55,000 nucleotides of DNA from Nitrosomonas eutropha (GTDB lineage Bacteria > Pseudomonadota > Gammaproteobacteria > Burkholderiales > Nitrosomonadaceae). Positions within the stretch are counted from its first letter, which is position 1. Every line of letters starts with the position of its first letter. Positions 1 through 9,276 of the stretch are shown here, in pieces. Under the pieces are notes generated by a model. That model was not told the origin of the DNA, searched no databases, and worked only from the letters and a program-made list of their open reading frames with translations. The position numbers and the translations under genes are program-made. The stretch lies in contig NZ_FPBL01000007.1 in assembly GCF_900116685.1 (NCBI RefSeq), positions 1 to 55,000 on the forward strand. The letters run 5' to 3'.

Positions 1-87
1 CACTCCACGCTCGGGTATATCACACCGGTTGATTATGAGTTACATGCTGTAGCAAAAGAACCTATCGCAGGGTCTGAAATTACTTGA
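1..87 (+). CDS. IS3-family transposase (OrfB), C-terminal end only
   Basis: The window opens inside a reading frame whose first residues are HSTLGYITPVDYE, followed by 15 more residues and a TGA at 85-87. HSTLGY-P-YE is the typical ending of the DDE integrase domain of IS3-family OrfB transposases, just after the catalytic glutamate region. Only 28 residues are inside the window, so whether the full element is intact cannot be judged here. Confidence 0.75.
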   Translation, partial: HSTLGYITPVDYELHAVAKEPIAGSEIT

Positions 88-95
88 CCACTACA
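1..95 (+). mobile_element. right end of an IS3-family insertion sequence
   Basis: The transposase tail runs almost to the probable terminal inverted repeat. On the minus strand the end reads TGTAGTGGTCAAGTA (95 back to 81), which starts with TG as IS3-family ends do, and the transposase stop codon lies inside it. The left end is outside the window, so the repeat cannot be paired and the exact boundary is inferred. Confidence 0.55.
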
Positions 96-295
96 TCAAA
101 TCTGCCCTTCACGGCATCTTACGCATTCGCCATACCCTCTACCAGATTATTGCCCATCGGCTGCAGCTTCGCTCCACTCCTCCTCCCCACGCTCAGTCAC
201 CCTCACGCGATTGTGCGCGCCTCACTTCGTTCGTTACGACCCACTTACGTGTGGGATTGATACCCACAGGCATACGCCCATCATGCTGGGTGCAC
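96..295 (-). mobile_element. possible 5' fragment of a group II intron
   Basis: On the minus strand the segment begins GTGCACCCAGCATGATGGGC at 295. This resembles the GUGYG-type 5' end of bacterial group II introns, and GC-rich self-complementary sequence follows (for example GTGGG paired with CCCAC, and CTTCG/CGAAG motifs). There is no protein-coding frame. It stops at the IS end at about 95, so it would be a truncated domain I. This is pattern recognition only; the sequence could instead be other non-coding debris. Confidence 0.3.
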
Positions 296-297
296 CA

Positions 298-326
298 AAT
301 AAAAAGCCAGCACTTAGGCTGGCTTT
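298..326 (-). terminator. Rho-independent terminator of the tRNA
   Basis: A perfect 9-bp stem, AAAGCCAGC with GCTGGCTTT (303-311 with 318-326), encloses a 6-nt loop. In the minus-strand transcript it is followed by a U run (301-305). It lies just after the tRNA 3' CCA and probably also ends read-through from rpoD. Confidence 0.85.
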
Positions 327-332
327 GATAAA

Positions 333-409
<77 letters not shown>

Positions 410-459
410 TGATGATAGAAGTTATTTATAGCTTTTTTATTAATTTGATTAATATATTA

Positions 460-2709
460 TCAGGAATTTCCACTATCCAGGAAGCTGCGCAGTCGGTCAG
501 ATCGAGCAGGATGTCTTAATTTTCGCAGTGCTTTTGCCTCAATCTGGCGAATCCGTTCACGCGTCACATCAAACTGCCTTCCCACCTCTTCCAGAGTATG
601 ATCCGTATTCATTTCAATACCGAAACGCATGCGTAAAACTTTTGCTTCCCGAGGCGTTAAAGAGTCCAGTACATCTTTTGTGACAGTGCGTAATCCCGCA
701 TAAATAGCAGCATCGGCCGGTTCCATGGTAGAGACATCTTCAATAAAATCTCCCAAGTGAGAATCCTCATCATCACCAATAGGTGTTTCCATTGAAATTG
801 GTTCTTTCGATATCTTGAGGATTTTTCTGATTTTTTCCTCAGTCATCTCCATTTTTTCTGCAAGCACTGCAGGTTCCGGCTCTTGTCCGGTTTCCTGTAG
901 AATCTGACGAGATATACGATTCATCTTGTTGATAGTTTCTATCATGTGCACAGGGATGCGAATAGTACGCGCCTGATCTGCGATAGAGCGTGTAATCGCC
1001 TGACGGATCCACCATGTCGCATACGTTGAAAATTTGTATCCACGTCGATATTCGAATTTATCAACTGCCTTCATCAATCCGATATTACCTTCCTGTATCA
1101 GATCAAGGAACTGCAATCCGCGATTAGTGTATTTCTTGGCAATTGAAATAACTAACCGCAAATTAGCCTCTGTCATTTCGCGCTTTGCGCGTCGTGCTTT
1201 GGCTTCACCCGTCGTCATACGACGATTAATTTCCTTCAATTCCTTGATAGGAATACCAGCTTGTTTCTGAAGAGTAAGCATCTTCTGCTGCTGCTCCATA
1301 ACAGCCGGACGATAGTGCTCAAGAGACTGACTGTAAGACTGATTTGCACCCACTTCCGAGTCGATCCAGTCAACATTTATTTCGTTACCTGGAAATGCCT
1401 TAATAAAATGATTTCGTGGCATTCTCGCCCGCACAACACACAATTCGGCAATTTTGCGTTCGCAGCTGCGAATATCATTCACAATAGTGCGTTGTGTATC
1501 ACACAACCTTTCAACCATCTTGGCCGAGAAGCGCATTGCCATCAATTCGGCAGAAATTTTTTCCTGTAGCTGCTTGTATTTCTTGTCCTGGCGCCCACCA
1601 CCCTTTTTATCAATGATTTTTTTCATATCATCATAGGTTTGACGTATCACTGCAAAACGCTCCAGCACCTCATTTTTCATCTTCAGCATATCGGCATTAG
1701 CTGAAGCCATTTGCTCTTCTTCAGTTTCATCTGAATCAAAGTCCTGATCCAGTGATTCTTCAGGCATTCCCTTGCCTATAATTTCCTCTGTATCGTCATC
1801 CAAGAAACCATCGACCAGCTCGTCTGCGCGCAACTGGCCGCTTTCCACATCTGCAGCCAGCCCAAGGATGTTTTCTATAATTGTCGGGCAGGCAGAAATT
1901 GCCTGGATCATATGCCTTAAACCATCTTCGATACGCTTGGCGATTTCTATTTCACTTTCTCGCGTCAACAACCCTACCGAGCCCATTTCACGCATATACA
2001 TCCGTACTGGATCTGTGGTACGTCCAAACTCCGAGTCCACACTGGAAAGTGCCGCTTCCGTTTCTTCAGCCACATCTTCGTCAGCCACTGCTGTCGCTGT
2101 ATCCGACATCAGTAAAGCTTCTGCATCAGGCGCCTCATCGTGCACCGAAATACCCATGTCATTGATCATACTGATAATGCTTTCAATTTGATCAGCATCC
2201 AGCATATCGTCCGGCAAGTGGTCGTTAATCTCAGAGTAAGTCAAATAACCGCGTTCCTTACCCTGCATAATTAATTTTTTCAAACGCATTCTGCGTAATT
2301 CGACATCATCGCCCAATGATATGGACACGGAGTTCCCGCTGAGTTCAATAACCTGCTTCTCTGAAAGAGGGCTTTTACCTTTTTTACTCACTTTGTTTTT
2401 TTCAGAAATGTCATCAACGGGTTTCAACTCTTCCACTCCTGTTTCAAGCGACACCACATCCTGTCCGGACGAGGCAGTTAGATCACTGCTTAACTTCGTT
2501 CCCTTGACAGATTTTTTCTTGGTGATCACCTTCTTTTTAACAGACGGCCCCCCTGATTCAACCACAGAAATATCGCTAGTACCCTTAACCACCACTTTAA
2601 TCTCATCATCGTGGACTGTAACAGGCGCTTTTTTGCTTTTTGTTTCAGTCGTTTTTTGTGATGTAACAGTATTTTTTTTAGCTGATTCTGACACTTTTGC
2701 TTTTGCCAT
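460..2709 (-). CDS. rpoD: RNA polymerase primary sigma factor RpoD (sigma-70)
   Basis: This is the housekeeping sigma factor that directs core RNA polymerase to -35/-10 promoters. Region 1.1 lies near residues 130-200 ([20 protein letters not shown]). Region 1.2 begins [12 protein letters not shown] long non-conserved acidic insert follows, then region 2 with the -10-melting segment [15 protein letters not shown], region 3, and region 4.2 with the helix-turn-helix [20 protein letters not shown]. The protein is 749 residues, longer than the E. coli protein (613), mainly because of a Lys/Ser/Thr-rich N-terminal extension of about 120 residues. I chose the ATG at 2709 (MAKAK); an in-frame GTG nine bases upstream is possible. 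It is the last gene of the rpsU-yqeY-dnaG-rpoD cluster. Confidence 0.97.
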   Translation of the reverse strand: MAKAKVSESAKKNTVTSQKTTETKSKKAPVTVHDDEIKVVVKGTSDISVVESGGPSVKKKVITKKKSVKGTKLSSDLTASSGQDVVSLETGVEELKPVDDISEKNKVSKKGKSPLSEKQVIELSGNSVSISLGDDVELRRMRLKKLIMQGKERGYLTYSEINDHLPDDMLDADQIESIISMINDMGISVHDEAPDAEALLMSDTATAVADEDVAEETEAALSSVDSEFGRTTDPVRMYMREMGSVGLLTRESEIEIAKRIEDGLRHMIQAISACPTIIENILGLAADVESGQLRADELVDGFLDDDTEEIIGKGMPEESLDQDFDSDETEEEQMASANADMLKMKNEVLERFAVIRQTYDDMKKIIDKKGGGRQDKKYKQLQEKISAELMAMRFSAKMVERLCDTQRTIVNDIRSCERKIAELCVVRARMPRNHFIKAFPGNEINVDWIDSEVGANQSYSQSLEHYRPAVMEQQQKMLTLQKQAGIPIKELKEINRRMTTGEAKARRAKREMTEANLRLVISIAKKYTNRGLQFLDLIQEGNIGLMKAVDKFEYRRGYKFSTYATWWIRQAITRSIADQARTIRIPVHMIETINKMNRISRQILQETGQEPEPAVLAEKMEMTEEKIRKILKISKEPISMETPIGDDEDSHLGDFIEDVSTMEPADAAIYAGLRTVTKDVLDSLTPREAKVLRMRFGIEMNTDHTLEEVGRQFDVTRERIRQIEAKALRKLRHPARSDRLRSFLDSGNS

Positions 2710-2756
2710 GCAGAGCACCCATTAAGACTAAAGACGAAACAAACCGAAAGCTTTTA

Positions 2757-2785
2757 ATTGTATCAAACTTTTGACACACTTTTAA
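2757..2785 (-). promoter_or_regulatory. weak candidate sigma-70 promoter upstream of rpoD
   Basis: Read on the minus strand, TTAAAA (2785-2780) and TACAAT (2762-2757) are separated by 17 nt, within the 174-bp gap between dnaG and rpoD. The -10 is good and the -35 poor. A separate rpoD promoter would fit the known pattern of this cluster, where rpoD can be expressed independently of rpsU-dnaG. Confidence 0.3.
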
Positions 2786-2892
2786 TATATGAACAAAAGT
2801 ATCGCTTATCAACCAATCACGGCAACACAATTTGGTATATCCAAAATTTTTTATTTTGATCATCTTGTAAAAAATACCCCGTGCACCATAGC

Positions 2893-4695
2893 TCAGGAAA
2901 GTATCAATCGACGCAACTCTTTTTTCTCTTCCGGAGTAAGTGATGCAAGCGGCCTATTGTGTAATTCTGACACTCTCAACTTACGCTGAGCTTCTCGTAA
3001 TCGCACCATTGCCCCAGTAAATTCAGCATCGATATCCCAATCTACATCTTTTACATATATATCCCGGGCAATCTTTTCCAATAAAACACGATGTGGTGTT
3101 TGATCAAGATGCAACATGATTGCTACTGAATTCAATTCATCCATCGAAGCACAGGAAGATGTTTTAAGAAAATCCACCAATGCAGCCAACAATGCTTTTT
3201 CCTCACTTTGGCCATCATTTAATGCAAAAAGATCTGTATCCAGCTTATCCACATAAGCTGGAGTGTGTAGCAAAATCTGTATCAACCTTCGATATGGCGT
3301 AACTGATAATGGCCTGGATACGCTTGAACGAGATGTGGAAGGCTGATTCTTCTTTCCGGGTTTCAGAAAAGCAATCAGCTGATTCTGATCCACTCCAGCC
3401 AACTCAGAAATACGCTTCATTAACATAAATCCAAATACAGGAGCATTAATCTGCACAAGCAGCGGCTCTGCCTGCTGAACCAATCGAGCACGCCCTTCAC
3501 TCGTACCAAGATTCACACGACTGGATAACTCTTTACAAAAAAATACGGATAGCAACTGAGCTTTTTCCAGCAGATCTTCAAAAGCATCCTTGCCATATTT
3601 GCGAATATAGCTATCTGGATCCTCCTTATCCGGCAAAAATAAGAATTTGATATCCTTTCCATCTTTGAGTTGCGGCAAACTGGTTTCCAATGCTCGCCAA
3701 GCAGCTTTTGTACCAGCTTCATCTCCATCAAAACAAAAAACCACTTCATCTGTATAACGTAAAAGCTTCTGAATATGCGTAGACGTCGTTGCCGTACCTA
3801 AAGTTGCCACTACGTTCTCAATGCCGTACTGCACAAGCATTACAACATCCATATAACCTTCTACGACGACCACCCGACCTGATTTTCGGATTGCCGGACC
3901 AGCTGATACCAGATTATAAAGTTCGCGTCCTTTGACAAATAACGAGGTTTCCGGTGAATTGAGGTACTTCGGTTCATTCCCATCCAATGCTCGTCCGCCA
4001 AACCCTACTATTTTCTTTTTATGATCGAGAATAGGGAACATGATCCGATGACGGAAGCGGTCATAGTTTTTCTTACCTTCATGAGCAACGATCAAGCCTG
4101 ATCGCACCAGCGCGTGACTGGAGCCACCTGGCGGATAATCTGTAAAGATCTCAGCCAGATTTTGCCAACCGGAAGGTGCGTATCCGATTCCAAAACGTAA
4201 AGCAGTCTGCCCTGAAACACCCCGATCTTTCAAATAAGCAATCGCCAACTCTGATTGTTTAAGTTGCACACGATAAAACTTTGCAGCCTGCTCCATCCGC
4301 CCATACAAGTCAGGCGATGTTTGTATAACCTCACCCACCTCATCGAATCTCACTTCATTCAATGAAGCTTCGCTTGGATCAGGCGCTCTTGAATTAACAT
4401 TTTTCCAAGCAGGAATCTGCATACCAGCATGCGCCACGAGACTTTCCACTGCTTCGACAAAACTGACTCCACTATGTTCCATCAAAAAGTTAATAGCATT
4501 ACCATGTCTGCCACAACCAAAGCAATGGTAAAACTGCTTCGATGAATTTACAGTAAATGACGGAGTTTTTTCATTATGGAAAGGACAGCACGCCGTAAAA
4601 TTTGCGCCCGCCTTTTTAAGTTGAAGATGTCTTGTAACAATATCGACAATATCGATACGATCCAGCAATTCCTGGATAAATGGCTGCGCAATCAT
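2893..4695 (-). CDS. dnaG: DNA primase DnaG
   Basis: Synthesises the RNA primers for replication and works with the DnaB helicase, encoded at 30016. The N-terminal zinc-binding domain has the CHC2 ligands C37, H40, C58 and C61 (CPFHNEKTPSF and HCFGCG). The central TOPRIM catalytic fold shows VVVVEGYMDVV and the acidic motif FDGDEAG. The C-terminal part, after about residue 430, would be the DnaB-binding helical domain. The length of 600 residues is close to E. coli DnaG (581). It is separated by 95 bp from yqeY and 183 bp from the start of rpoD. Confidence 0.96.
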   Translation of the reverse strand: MIAQPFIQELLDRIDIVDIVTRHLQLKKAGANFTACCPFHNEKTPSFTVNSSKQFYHCFGCGRHGNAINFLMEHSGVSFVEAVESLVAHAGMQIPAWKNVNSRAPDPSEASLNEVRFDEVGEVIQTSPDLYGRMEQAAKFYRVQLKQSELAIAYLKDRGVSGQTALRFGIGYAPSGWQNLAEIFTDYPPGGSSHALVRSGLIVAHEGKKNYDRFRHRIMFPILDHKKKIVGFGGRALDGNEPKYLNSPETSLFVKGRELYNLVSAGPAIRKSGRVVVVEGYMDVVMLVQYGIENVVATLGTATTSTHIQKLLRYTDEVVFCFDGDEAGTKAAWRALETSLPQLKDGKDIKFLFLPDKEDPDSYIRKYGKDAFEDLLEKAQLLSVFFCKELSSRVNLGTSEGRARLVQQAEPLLVQINAPVFGFMLMKRISELAGVDQNQLIAFLKPGKKNQPSTSRSSVSRPLSVTPYRRLIQILLHTPAYVDKLDTDLFALNDGQSEEKALLAALVDFLKTSSCASMDELNSVAIMLHLDQTPHRVLLEKIARDIYVKDVDWDIDAEFTGAMVRLREAQRKLRVSELHNRPLASLTPEEKKELRRLILS

Positions 4696-4790
4696 TTATA
4701 GGTAATAAATTTCCGATAAAAGACCACTCGGGGTACACCTCTTCCGAAGTATGCCTGCCTGGAAACAGGTATCAGTTGGCTAGCTTCAGC

Positions 4791-5240
4791 TTAATTTGAT
4801 GCGATTTTTTCCTTTACCAGCCGGGATACCCTTCCCATATCTGCCTGACCTGCAAGCCTTGGCTTAAGAAGCGCTATGATCTGCCCAATTTTTAGTGATC
4901 CACTTTCTCCAAGTGAAGCAATCACTTCATTTATCGTAGCATCCAGCTCAGCATCACTTAGTGCTACAGGCATATACACCTGCAGAACCTCTACCTCAAA
5001 TTTTTCAATATCTGCCAAATCTTGACGCTGTGCCGCTTCATATTGTGAAATGGAATCCCTACGCTGCTTAAGCATTTTCTCTATCACAGTAACTACGGCA
5101 CCATCATCCAGCTCAATCCGCTCATCAACTTCTCTTTGTTTTAAGGCAGCTTGCAGCAAACGTAACGCGTCTCGACGCTTCACGTCCCCTGCACGCATTG
5201 CCGACTTCATATCCTCGGTTATTTTTTGCCTTAATCTCAT
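4791..5240 (-). CDS. yqeY: GatB/YqeY domain protein
   Basis: A 149-residue helical protein beginning MRLRQKITEDMKSAMRAGD, with the YqeY signatures RRDALRLLQAALKQREVDER near residues 22-41 and a C-terminal QADMGRVSRLVKEKI. The family resembles the tail domain of the GatB amidotransferase subunit that contacts tRNA, but the function of stand-alone YqeY is not established. Its place between rpsU and dnaG recurs in many beta- and gammaproteobacteria and suggests a translation- or tRNA-linked role. Confidence 0.9.
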   Translation of the reverse strand: MRLRQKITEDMKSAMRAGDVKRRDALRLLQAALKQREVDERIELDDGAVVTVIEKMLKQRRDSISQYEAAQRQDLADIEKFEVEVLQVYMPVALSDAELDATINEVIASLGESGSLKIGQIIALLKPRLAGQADMGRVSRLVKEKIASN

Positions 5241-5271
5241 GAAATGATGAAATCCAGAAAAACAGATGGAA

Positions 5272-5484
5272 TCAATACAATTTGGGGGGCAACATCTGAC
5301 TACGTAACCGTTTATAGGTACGCTTTACCGCCGCAGCATGTTTACGCTTACGCACAGCTGTGGGTTTTTCATAAAATTCCCGTGCGCGCAACTCGGTCAG
5401 TAAACCTGTTTTTTCAATAGAACGTTTAAAACGCCGCATTGCAATTTCAAATGGCTCATTTTCCTTGACTTTAACAGTAGTCAT
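5272..5484 (-). CDS. rpsU: 30S ribosomal protein S21
   Basis: A very basic 70-residue protein with the family signature [22 protein letters not shown], a normal length and the expected Lys/Arg-rich tail ([18 protein letters not shown]). S21 binds the 30S platform near the anti-Shine-Dalgarno end of 16S rRNA. It is the first gene of the rpsU-yqeY-dnaG-rpoD run and starts 276 bp from the divergent tsaD, so the operon promoter should lie at about 5490-5700; I could not fix hexamers there. Confidence 0.96.
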   Translation of the reverse strand: MTTVKVKENEPFEIAMRRFKRSIEKTGLLTELRAREFYEKPTAVRKRKHAAAVKRTYKRLRSQMLPPKLY

Positions 5485-5759
5485 AAAGTAATAATTCCTT
5501 TCGGTCTCCTTTGATTGTTTTCCATATCACACAAAGCAAGCGTTAATCGGTTTGCCCTGCAGTTAAAACTAAGTTATAAACCTGACTGATTCCTTGTTTG
5601 AATAATGAAGCAACACAAGTTAGCTCCAAACCAGCCCGCTTTCTCCAAGGCCTGTTTGCCCAATTGGCCTCGAAAAATCCCGCTAGTTTAACATCAATCA
5701 TTTTTTTCCAAAAGAAAGTTTGATCACCACAAAAAATATTTCTCACCAAAAATCTCAAA

Positions 5760-6782
5760 ATGCTCGTATTAGGTATTGAAACTTCATGTGATGAAACAGG
5801 CATAGCGCTCTATGATACCCGGCGAAGATTGCTTGGCCACGCTCTGTACTCTCAAGTTGACATGCATCGTGATTATGGTGGCGTTGTGCCGGAACTCGCA
5901 TCACGTGATCATATCCGTCGGGTATTACCCCTAGTCGCCCAGGTACTCGAACAAACGAATATTTCTCTGGAAGCTATTGATGCAATTGCCTATACCCAGG
6001 GTCCAGGACTTGCGGGGGCGTTATTGACAGGTGCGAGTATTGGCAATGCACTAGCTTTTGCACGCAACATCCCCGTATTGAACATTCATCATCTTGAAGG
6101 TCATCTTCTTTCCCCACTTTTATCTGATCCGGCACCTGATTTTCCGTTTGTGGCGCTGCTTGTATCCGGAGGACACACTCAATTAATGCACGTAAAAGGA
6201 ATCGGGCAATACAAGCTATTGGGTGAAACAGTAGATGATGCGGCAGGAGAAGCATTTGATAAAACTGCAAAACTATTGGGCTTGGATTATCCGGGTGGAA
6301 AATTGCTCGCAGACCTGGCGACCCAAGGCCAGCCGGGAAGATTTAGACTTCCACGCCCCATGCTTAACAGTAACGACCTGAATTTCAGTTTTAGTGGATT
6401 AAAAACAGCCGCAGCTTTACTCATTAACAAACACAAACAGAAAGCAAGCACTCAAACCCGTGCCGACATCGCACTTGCTTTTGAAGATGCGGTTACTGAC
6501 GTACTGGTAAAAAAATCTATTACTGCTTTAAAAATCACCAGATTGCAACAACTGGTTGTAGCCGGTGGTGTAGGCGCAAATAGCCGTTTACGCCAAAAAC
6601 TGCAACATCACCTGGCTGGAACAGGTATTGTCGTCTTCTTTCCTGAACTGGAATTTTGTACTGATAATGGTGCAATGATCGCCTTGGCCGGCGCATTACG
6701 TTTGCAGCAGCTCAACGAAAAACCACCCGGATCAGACGGCAGCTTTACTATCAAGGCTCGCTGGAACCTGGAAGATTTATGA
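5760..6782 (+). CDS. tsaD: tRNA N6-adenosine threonylcarbamoyltransferase TsaD
   Basis: Transfers the threonylcarbamoyl group from threonylcarbamoyl-AMP to A37 of tRNAs decoding ANN codons, acting with TsaB and TsaE, which are not in the window. The ASKHA fold starts with [10 protein letters not shown] (residues 5-14). The metal-binding histidines H111 and H115 are present (HHLEGH), as are VSGGHTQL and the C-terminal [10 protein letters not shown]. The length of 340 residues is typical. The start lacks a clear ribosome binding site but matches the family N terminus exactly. It is divergent from rpsU, as in many proteobacteria. Confidence 0.97.
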   Translation: MLVLGIETSCDETGIALYDTRRRLLGHALYSQVDMHRDYGGVVPELASRDHIRRVLPLVAQVLEQTNISLEAIDAIAYTQGPGLAGALLTGASIGNALAFARNIPVLNIHHLEGHLLSPLLSDPAPDFPFVALLVSGGHTQLMHVKGIGQYKLLGETVDDAAGEAFDKTAKLLGLDYPGGKLLADLATQGQPGRFRLPRPMLNSNDLNFSFSGLKTAAALLINKHKQKASTQTRADIALAFEDAVTDVLVKKSITALKITRLQQLVVAGGVGANSRLRQKLQHHLAGTGIVVFFPELEFCTDNGAMIALAGALRLQQLNEKPPGSDGSFTIKARWNLEDL

Positions 6783-6799
6783 AAACATACAGCTTGAAA

Positions 6800-7405
6800 T
6801 CAGCTACTTTTGTCTATCCTTGCTTCCTTGCCGGCGATCAAGTTAGCAATATTCGATTGATGCTTTAATATCAAGAGTATGGATATGATGAGCACGGTTA
6901 TTGTCAGCATCTCTTTCTGCAATAAAAAATAGGTGTACAACGGTGCAAGTAGAGCTGTCAATAAGGCAGATAATGAAGAAATACGCGAAAACAGTGCAAC
7001 GATTATCCAAGTCAATATAGCAAGAATACCTAACCAAGGATTTAATCCCAACAGTATGCCTGCCGATGTGGCAACGCCTTTTCCACCTTTAAACGCAAGA
7101 AAAACCGGAAACAAATGTCCCAAAAATACTGCAAGTGCTGCGCTGGCAATGACTTCATCACCTAATCCCAGAGCATTACCAAAATATTTAGCGGCCACAA
7201 CCGCTACCCAGCCTTTACCTGCATCTCCCAATAATGTTACTGCCGCTGCCGCTTTCTTACCGGTACGCAATACATTCGTTGCTCCGGGATTACCGGAACC
7301 GTAACTACGCGGATCCGGAAGCTTGAATAACCAGCTTGCAACAATAGCAAAAGAAATTGAGCCCAACAAGTAGGCAGAAAAAATCAGAATCACCGTAATC
7401 ATCAA
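6800..7405 (-). CDS. plsY: glycerol-3-phosphate acyltransferase PlsY
   Basis: A membrane acyltransferase that transfers the acyl group from acyl-phosphate to glycerol-3-phosphate, the first step of phospholipid synthesis in the PlsX/PlsY route. At 201 residues it has about five hydrophobic segments and the three PlsY loop motifs: GSGNPGATNVLR, GHLFPVFLAFKGGKGVAT and the C-terminal LKHQSNIANLIAGKE. It ends 17 bp from the convergent tsaD and is divergent from folB across 82 bp, a common gammaproteobacterial and betaproteobacterial arrangement. Confidence 0.96.
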   Translation of the reverse strand: MMITVILIFSAYLLGSISFAIVASWLFKLPDPRSYGSGNPGATNVLRTGKKAAAAVTLLGDAGKGWVAVVAAKYFGNALGLGDEVIASAALAVFLGHLFPVFLAFKGGKGVATSAGILLGLNPWLGILAILTWIIVALFSRISSLSALLTALLAPLYTYFLLQKEMLTITVLIISILLILKHQSNIANLIAGKEARIDKSS

Positions 7406-7487
7406 AGCTTTTACATTCCAATAAATAAACTAAAATTGTGAAATCCTAGTATTACCCGTAATCCCCAAGTCAACCCGGAACCTGTCT

Positions 7488-7841
7488 ATGGATATCATCT
7501 TTCTCAAAGAATTCAGAATAAAAACCTTGATCGGTATTTATCCTTGGGAAAGGAAAATTCCGCAAACTATCGAATTAAATCTTGAGATTGCTTTGCCTTC
7601 TCAACAGGCCAGCAAGACTGATTATATTGAAGATACGCTGGATTATTCACAAGTCGCGTATAAAATTAATTCAATGCTCGATCAGCAACATTTTTCTTTA
7701 CTGGAAACGCTCACAGAAAACATTGCTCAGATGATTCTTAATGAATTTGGTTCACCTTGGGTAAAAATCAGTGCAGCAAAGCTAGATGTTATTCAAGGGG
7801 TAAAGCAGCTTGGTATCTGCATCGAGCGCAGTCGATTGTAA
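7488..7841 (+). CDS. folB: dihydroneopterin aldolase
   Basis: Folate pathway enzyme that converts 7,8-dihydroneopterin to 6-hydroxymethyl-dihydropterin and glycolaldehyde. The 117-residue single domain contains the family motifs IGIYPWERKIPQ (residues 16-27), the DYSQVAYKI segment and LLETLTENIA. FolB and FolX are related; the length and the position opposite plsY favour FolB. Its stop codon abuts the convergent queC stop directly. Confidence 0.93.
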   Translation: MDIIFLKEFRIKTLIGIYPWERKIPQTIELNLEIALPSQQASKTDYIEDTLDYSQVAYKINSMLDQQHFSLLETLTENIAQMILNEFGSPWVKISAAKLDVIQGVKQLGICIERSRL

Positions 7842-8528
7842 TCATCCTGCCTGTTTGTTCTGGTAGTGTGTTGGATCGGGAATATTTGCCGCTGCAAAAC
7901 CAGCTCGGCGGATATGGCACGCATCGCACTGACCACAAGCCCACCCGCTTTCATCTGCCTGGTAACAGGAAACAGTCATACTGTAATCTATTCCAAGCCC
8001 TATACCGCGATGAATGATGTCATGCTTGGGCAGATTAATTAAAGGAGCATGCACCTTTAGAAGATTGCTCTCTCTTCCTGCTTTTGTGGCCAGATTCGCC
8101 ATTTTCTCAAAGGCATCAATATAATCCAGTCGGCAATCAGGATATCCAGAATAATCAACAGCTGTTACACCGATAAAAATATCCTGGCTGCCCAGCACCT
8201 CCGCCCACGCCAGCGCCAGCGACAACATAATGGTGTTCCGGGCCGGAACGTAAGTGACTGGAATTCCTGGGCTGGTGCCATGTATCGGAACAGTAACAGA
8301 AGGATCGGTCAACGCAGAGCTGGCCAGAACAGTCAAATCCAGCTTGAGGAATTGATGATCATGGACTTGAAGTGATTGGCCGATTCGCATCGCAGCAGTT
8401 AACTCAGCAGCATGACGCTGACTATAATCAACACTGAGTGCGTAACAAGCAAACCCGTTTTCCTTGGCAATAGCAAGTGTTGTAGCGGAATCCAGTCCTC
8501 CTGATAACAGCACAACTGCTTTTTTCAT
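7842..8528 (-). CDS. queC: 7-cyano-7-deazaguanine synthase QueC
   Basis: Converts 7-carboxy-7-deazaguanine plus ammonia and ATP to preQ0 in queuosine biosynthesis. The N-terminal ATP-pyrophosphatase loop is [16 protein letters not shown]. The C-terminal zinc site supplies cysteines in [18 protein letters not shown]. The length (228) is normal. It lies 21 bp downstream of queE on the same strand, so the two consecutive pathway steps are probably cotranscribed; queD and queF are not in the window. Confidence 0.96.
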   Translation of the reverse strand: MKKAVVLLSGGLDSATTLAIAKENGFACYALSVDYSQRHAAELTAAMRIGQSLQVHDHQFLKLDLTVLASSALTDPSVTVPIHGTSPGIPVTYVPARNTIMLSLALAWAEVLGSQDIFIGVTAVDYSGYPDCRLDYIDAFEKMANLATKAGRESNLLKVHAPLINLPKHDIIHRGIGLGIDYSMTVSCYQADESGWACGQCDACHIRRAGFAAANIPDPTHYQNKQAG

Positions 8529-8549
8529 GAAGCAAGCCTGTCTACTGTT

Positions 8550-9185
8550 TTATCGCCCGACACACTCCCCCCAAAGTAACTTATGTAGCTGGAACTGCAA
8601 ACGAACCGGTAATCGATCTTGCAATATCCAAGCTGCCAGTGCTGCGGGATCAAGCTGGTTATAGACTGGGGAAAACAAAACCGGGCAGATGTTATCCAAC
8701 TTCAGCTTCAAGAGTTTTTGCATCGCCCAGTCATAATCAGCCCGATCACACAGTACAAATTTTATTTCATCATGAGCAGTTAAGCAGTCGAGGTTATTCC
8801 AGTAATTTTTTTCCATCTCACCAGAACCTGGGGTTTTTATATCCAGAATTCTCGATACACGCGTATCTACTCGTGAAATATCCAGTGCTCCGCTGGTTTC
8901 AAGAGAAACAGAATATCCTTGATCACACAAAGCTGTCAGCAGAATCAGGCAGTCGGCTTGAGCTAACGGCTCCCCTCCCGTAACGGTGACATAATGCGGA
9001 GAAAATGAAGCCACTTTGTGCATGATTTCATTGATATCCACACTTTCACCACCAGAAAATGCGTAGCTGGTATCACAATATCCACAACGTAACGGGCAGC
9101 CGGTCAGACGGATAAATACCGTGGGCAGTCCCATCCGACTTGTTTCCCCCTGAAGCGAATAGAAAATTTCCGTAACTCGTAACAT
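8550..9185 (-). CDS. queE: 7-carboxy-7-deazaguanine synthase QueE (radical SAM)
   Basis: Radical-SAM enzyme that rearranges 6-carboxy-tetrahydropterin to 7-carboxy-7-deazaguanine, feeding QueC next to it. The [4Fe-4S] cluster motif is C30-x3-C34-x2-C37 (GCPLRCGYCDT), preceded by the family N terminus EIFYSLQGET. VTGGEPLAQ is the SAM-binding GGE motif. The length of 211 residues is in the normal QueE range. It follows cpoB by 91 bp on the same strand. Confidence 0.95.
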   Translation of the reverse strand: MLRVTEIFYSLQGETSRMGLPTVFIRLTGCPLRCGYCDTSYAFSGGESVDINEIMHKVASFSPHYVTVTGGEPLAQADCLILLTALCDQGYSVSLETSGALDISRVDTRVSRILDIKTPGSGEMEKNYWNNLDCLTAHDEIKFVLCDRADYDWAMQKLLKLKLDNICPVLFSPVYNQLDPAALAAWILQDRLPVRLQFQLHKLLWGECVGR

Positions 9186-9276
9186 CGGATCCTAACGGAA
9201 CTGGGATATTCCCCCTGATTGCCAAGAGGAGTTTAAAAATGAGTAGAACAAGTTGTGCTAAATTTTAGCAGCATAT

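Noticed and set aside
4754..4772. A CCTG-GAAA-CAGG tetraloop hairpin between yqeY and dnaG
   Set aside because: The stem is only 4-5 bp with no T run; it could be an mRNA processing site but the evidence is too thin to call.
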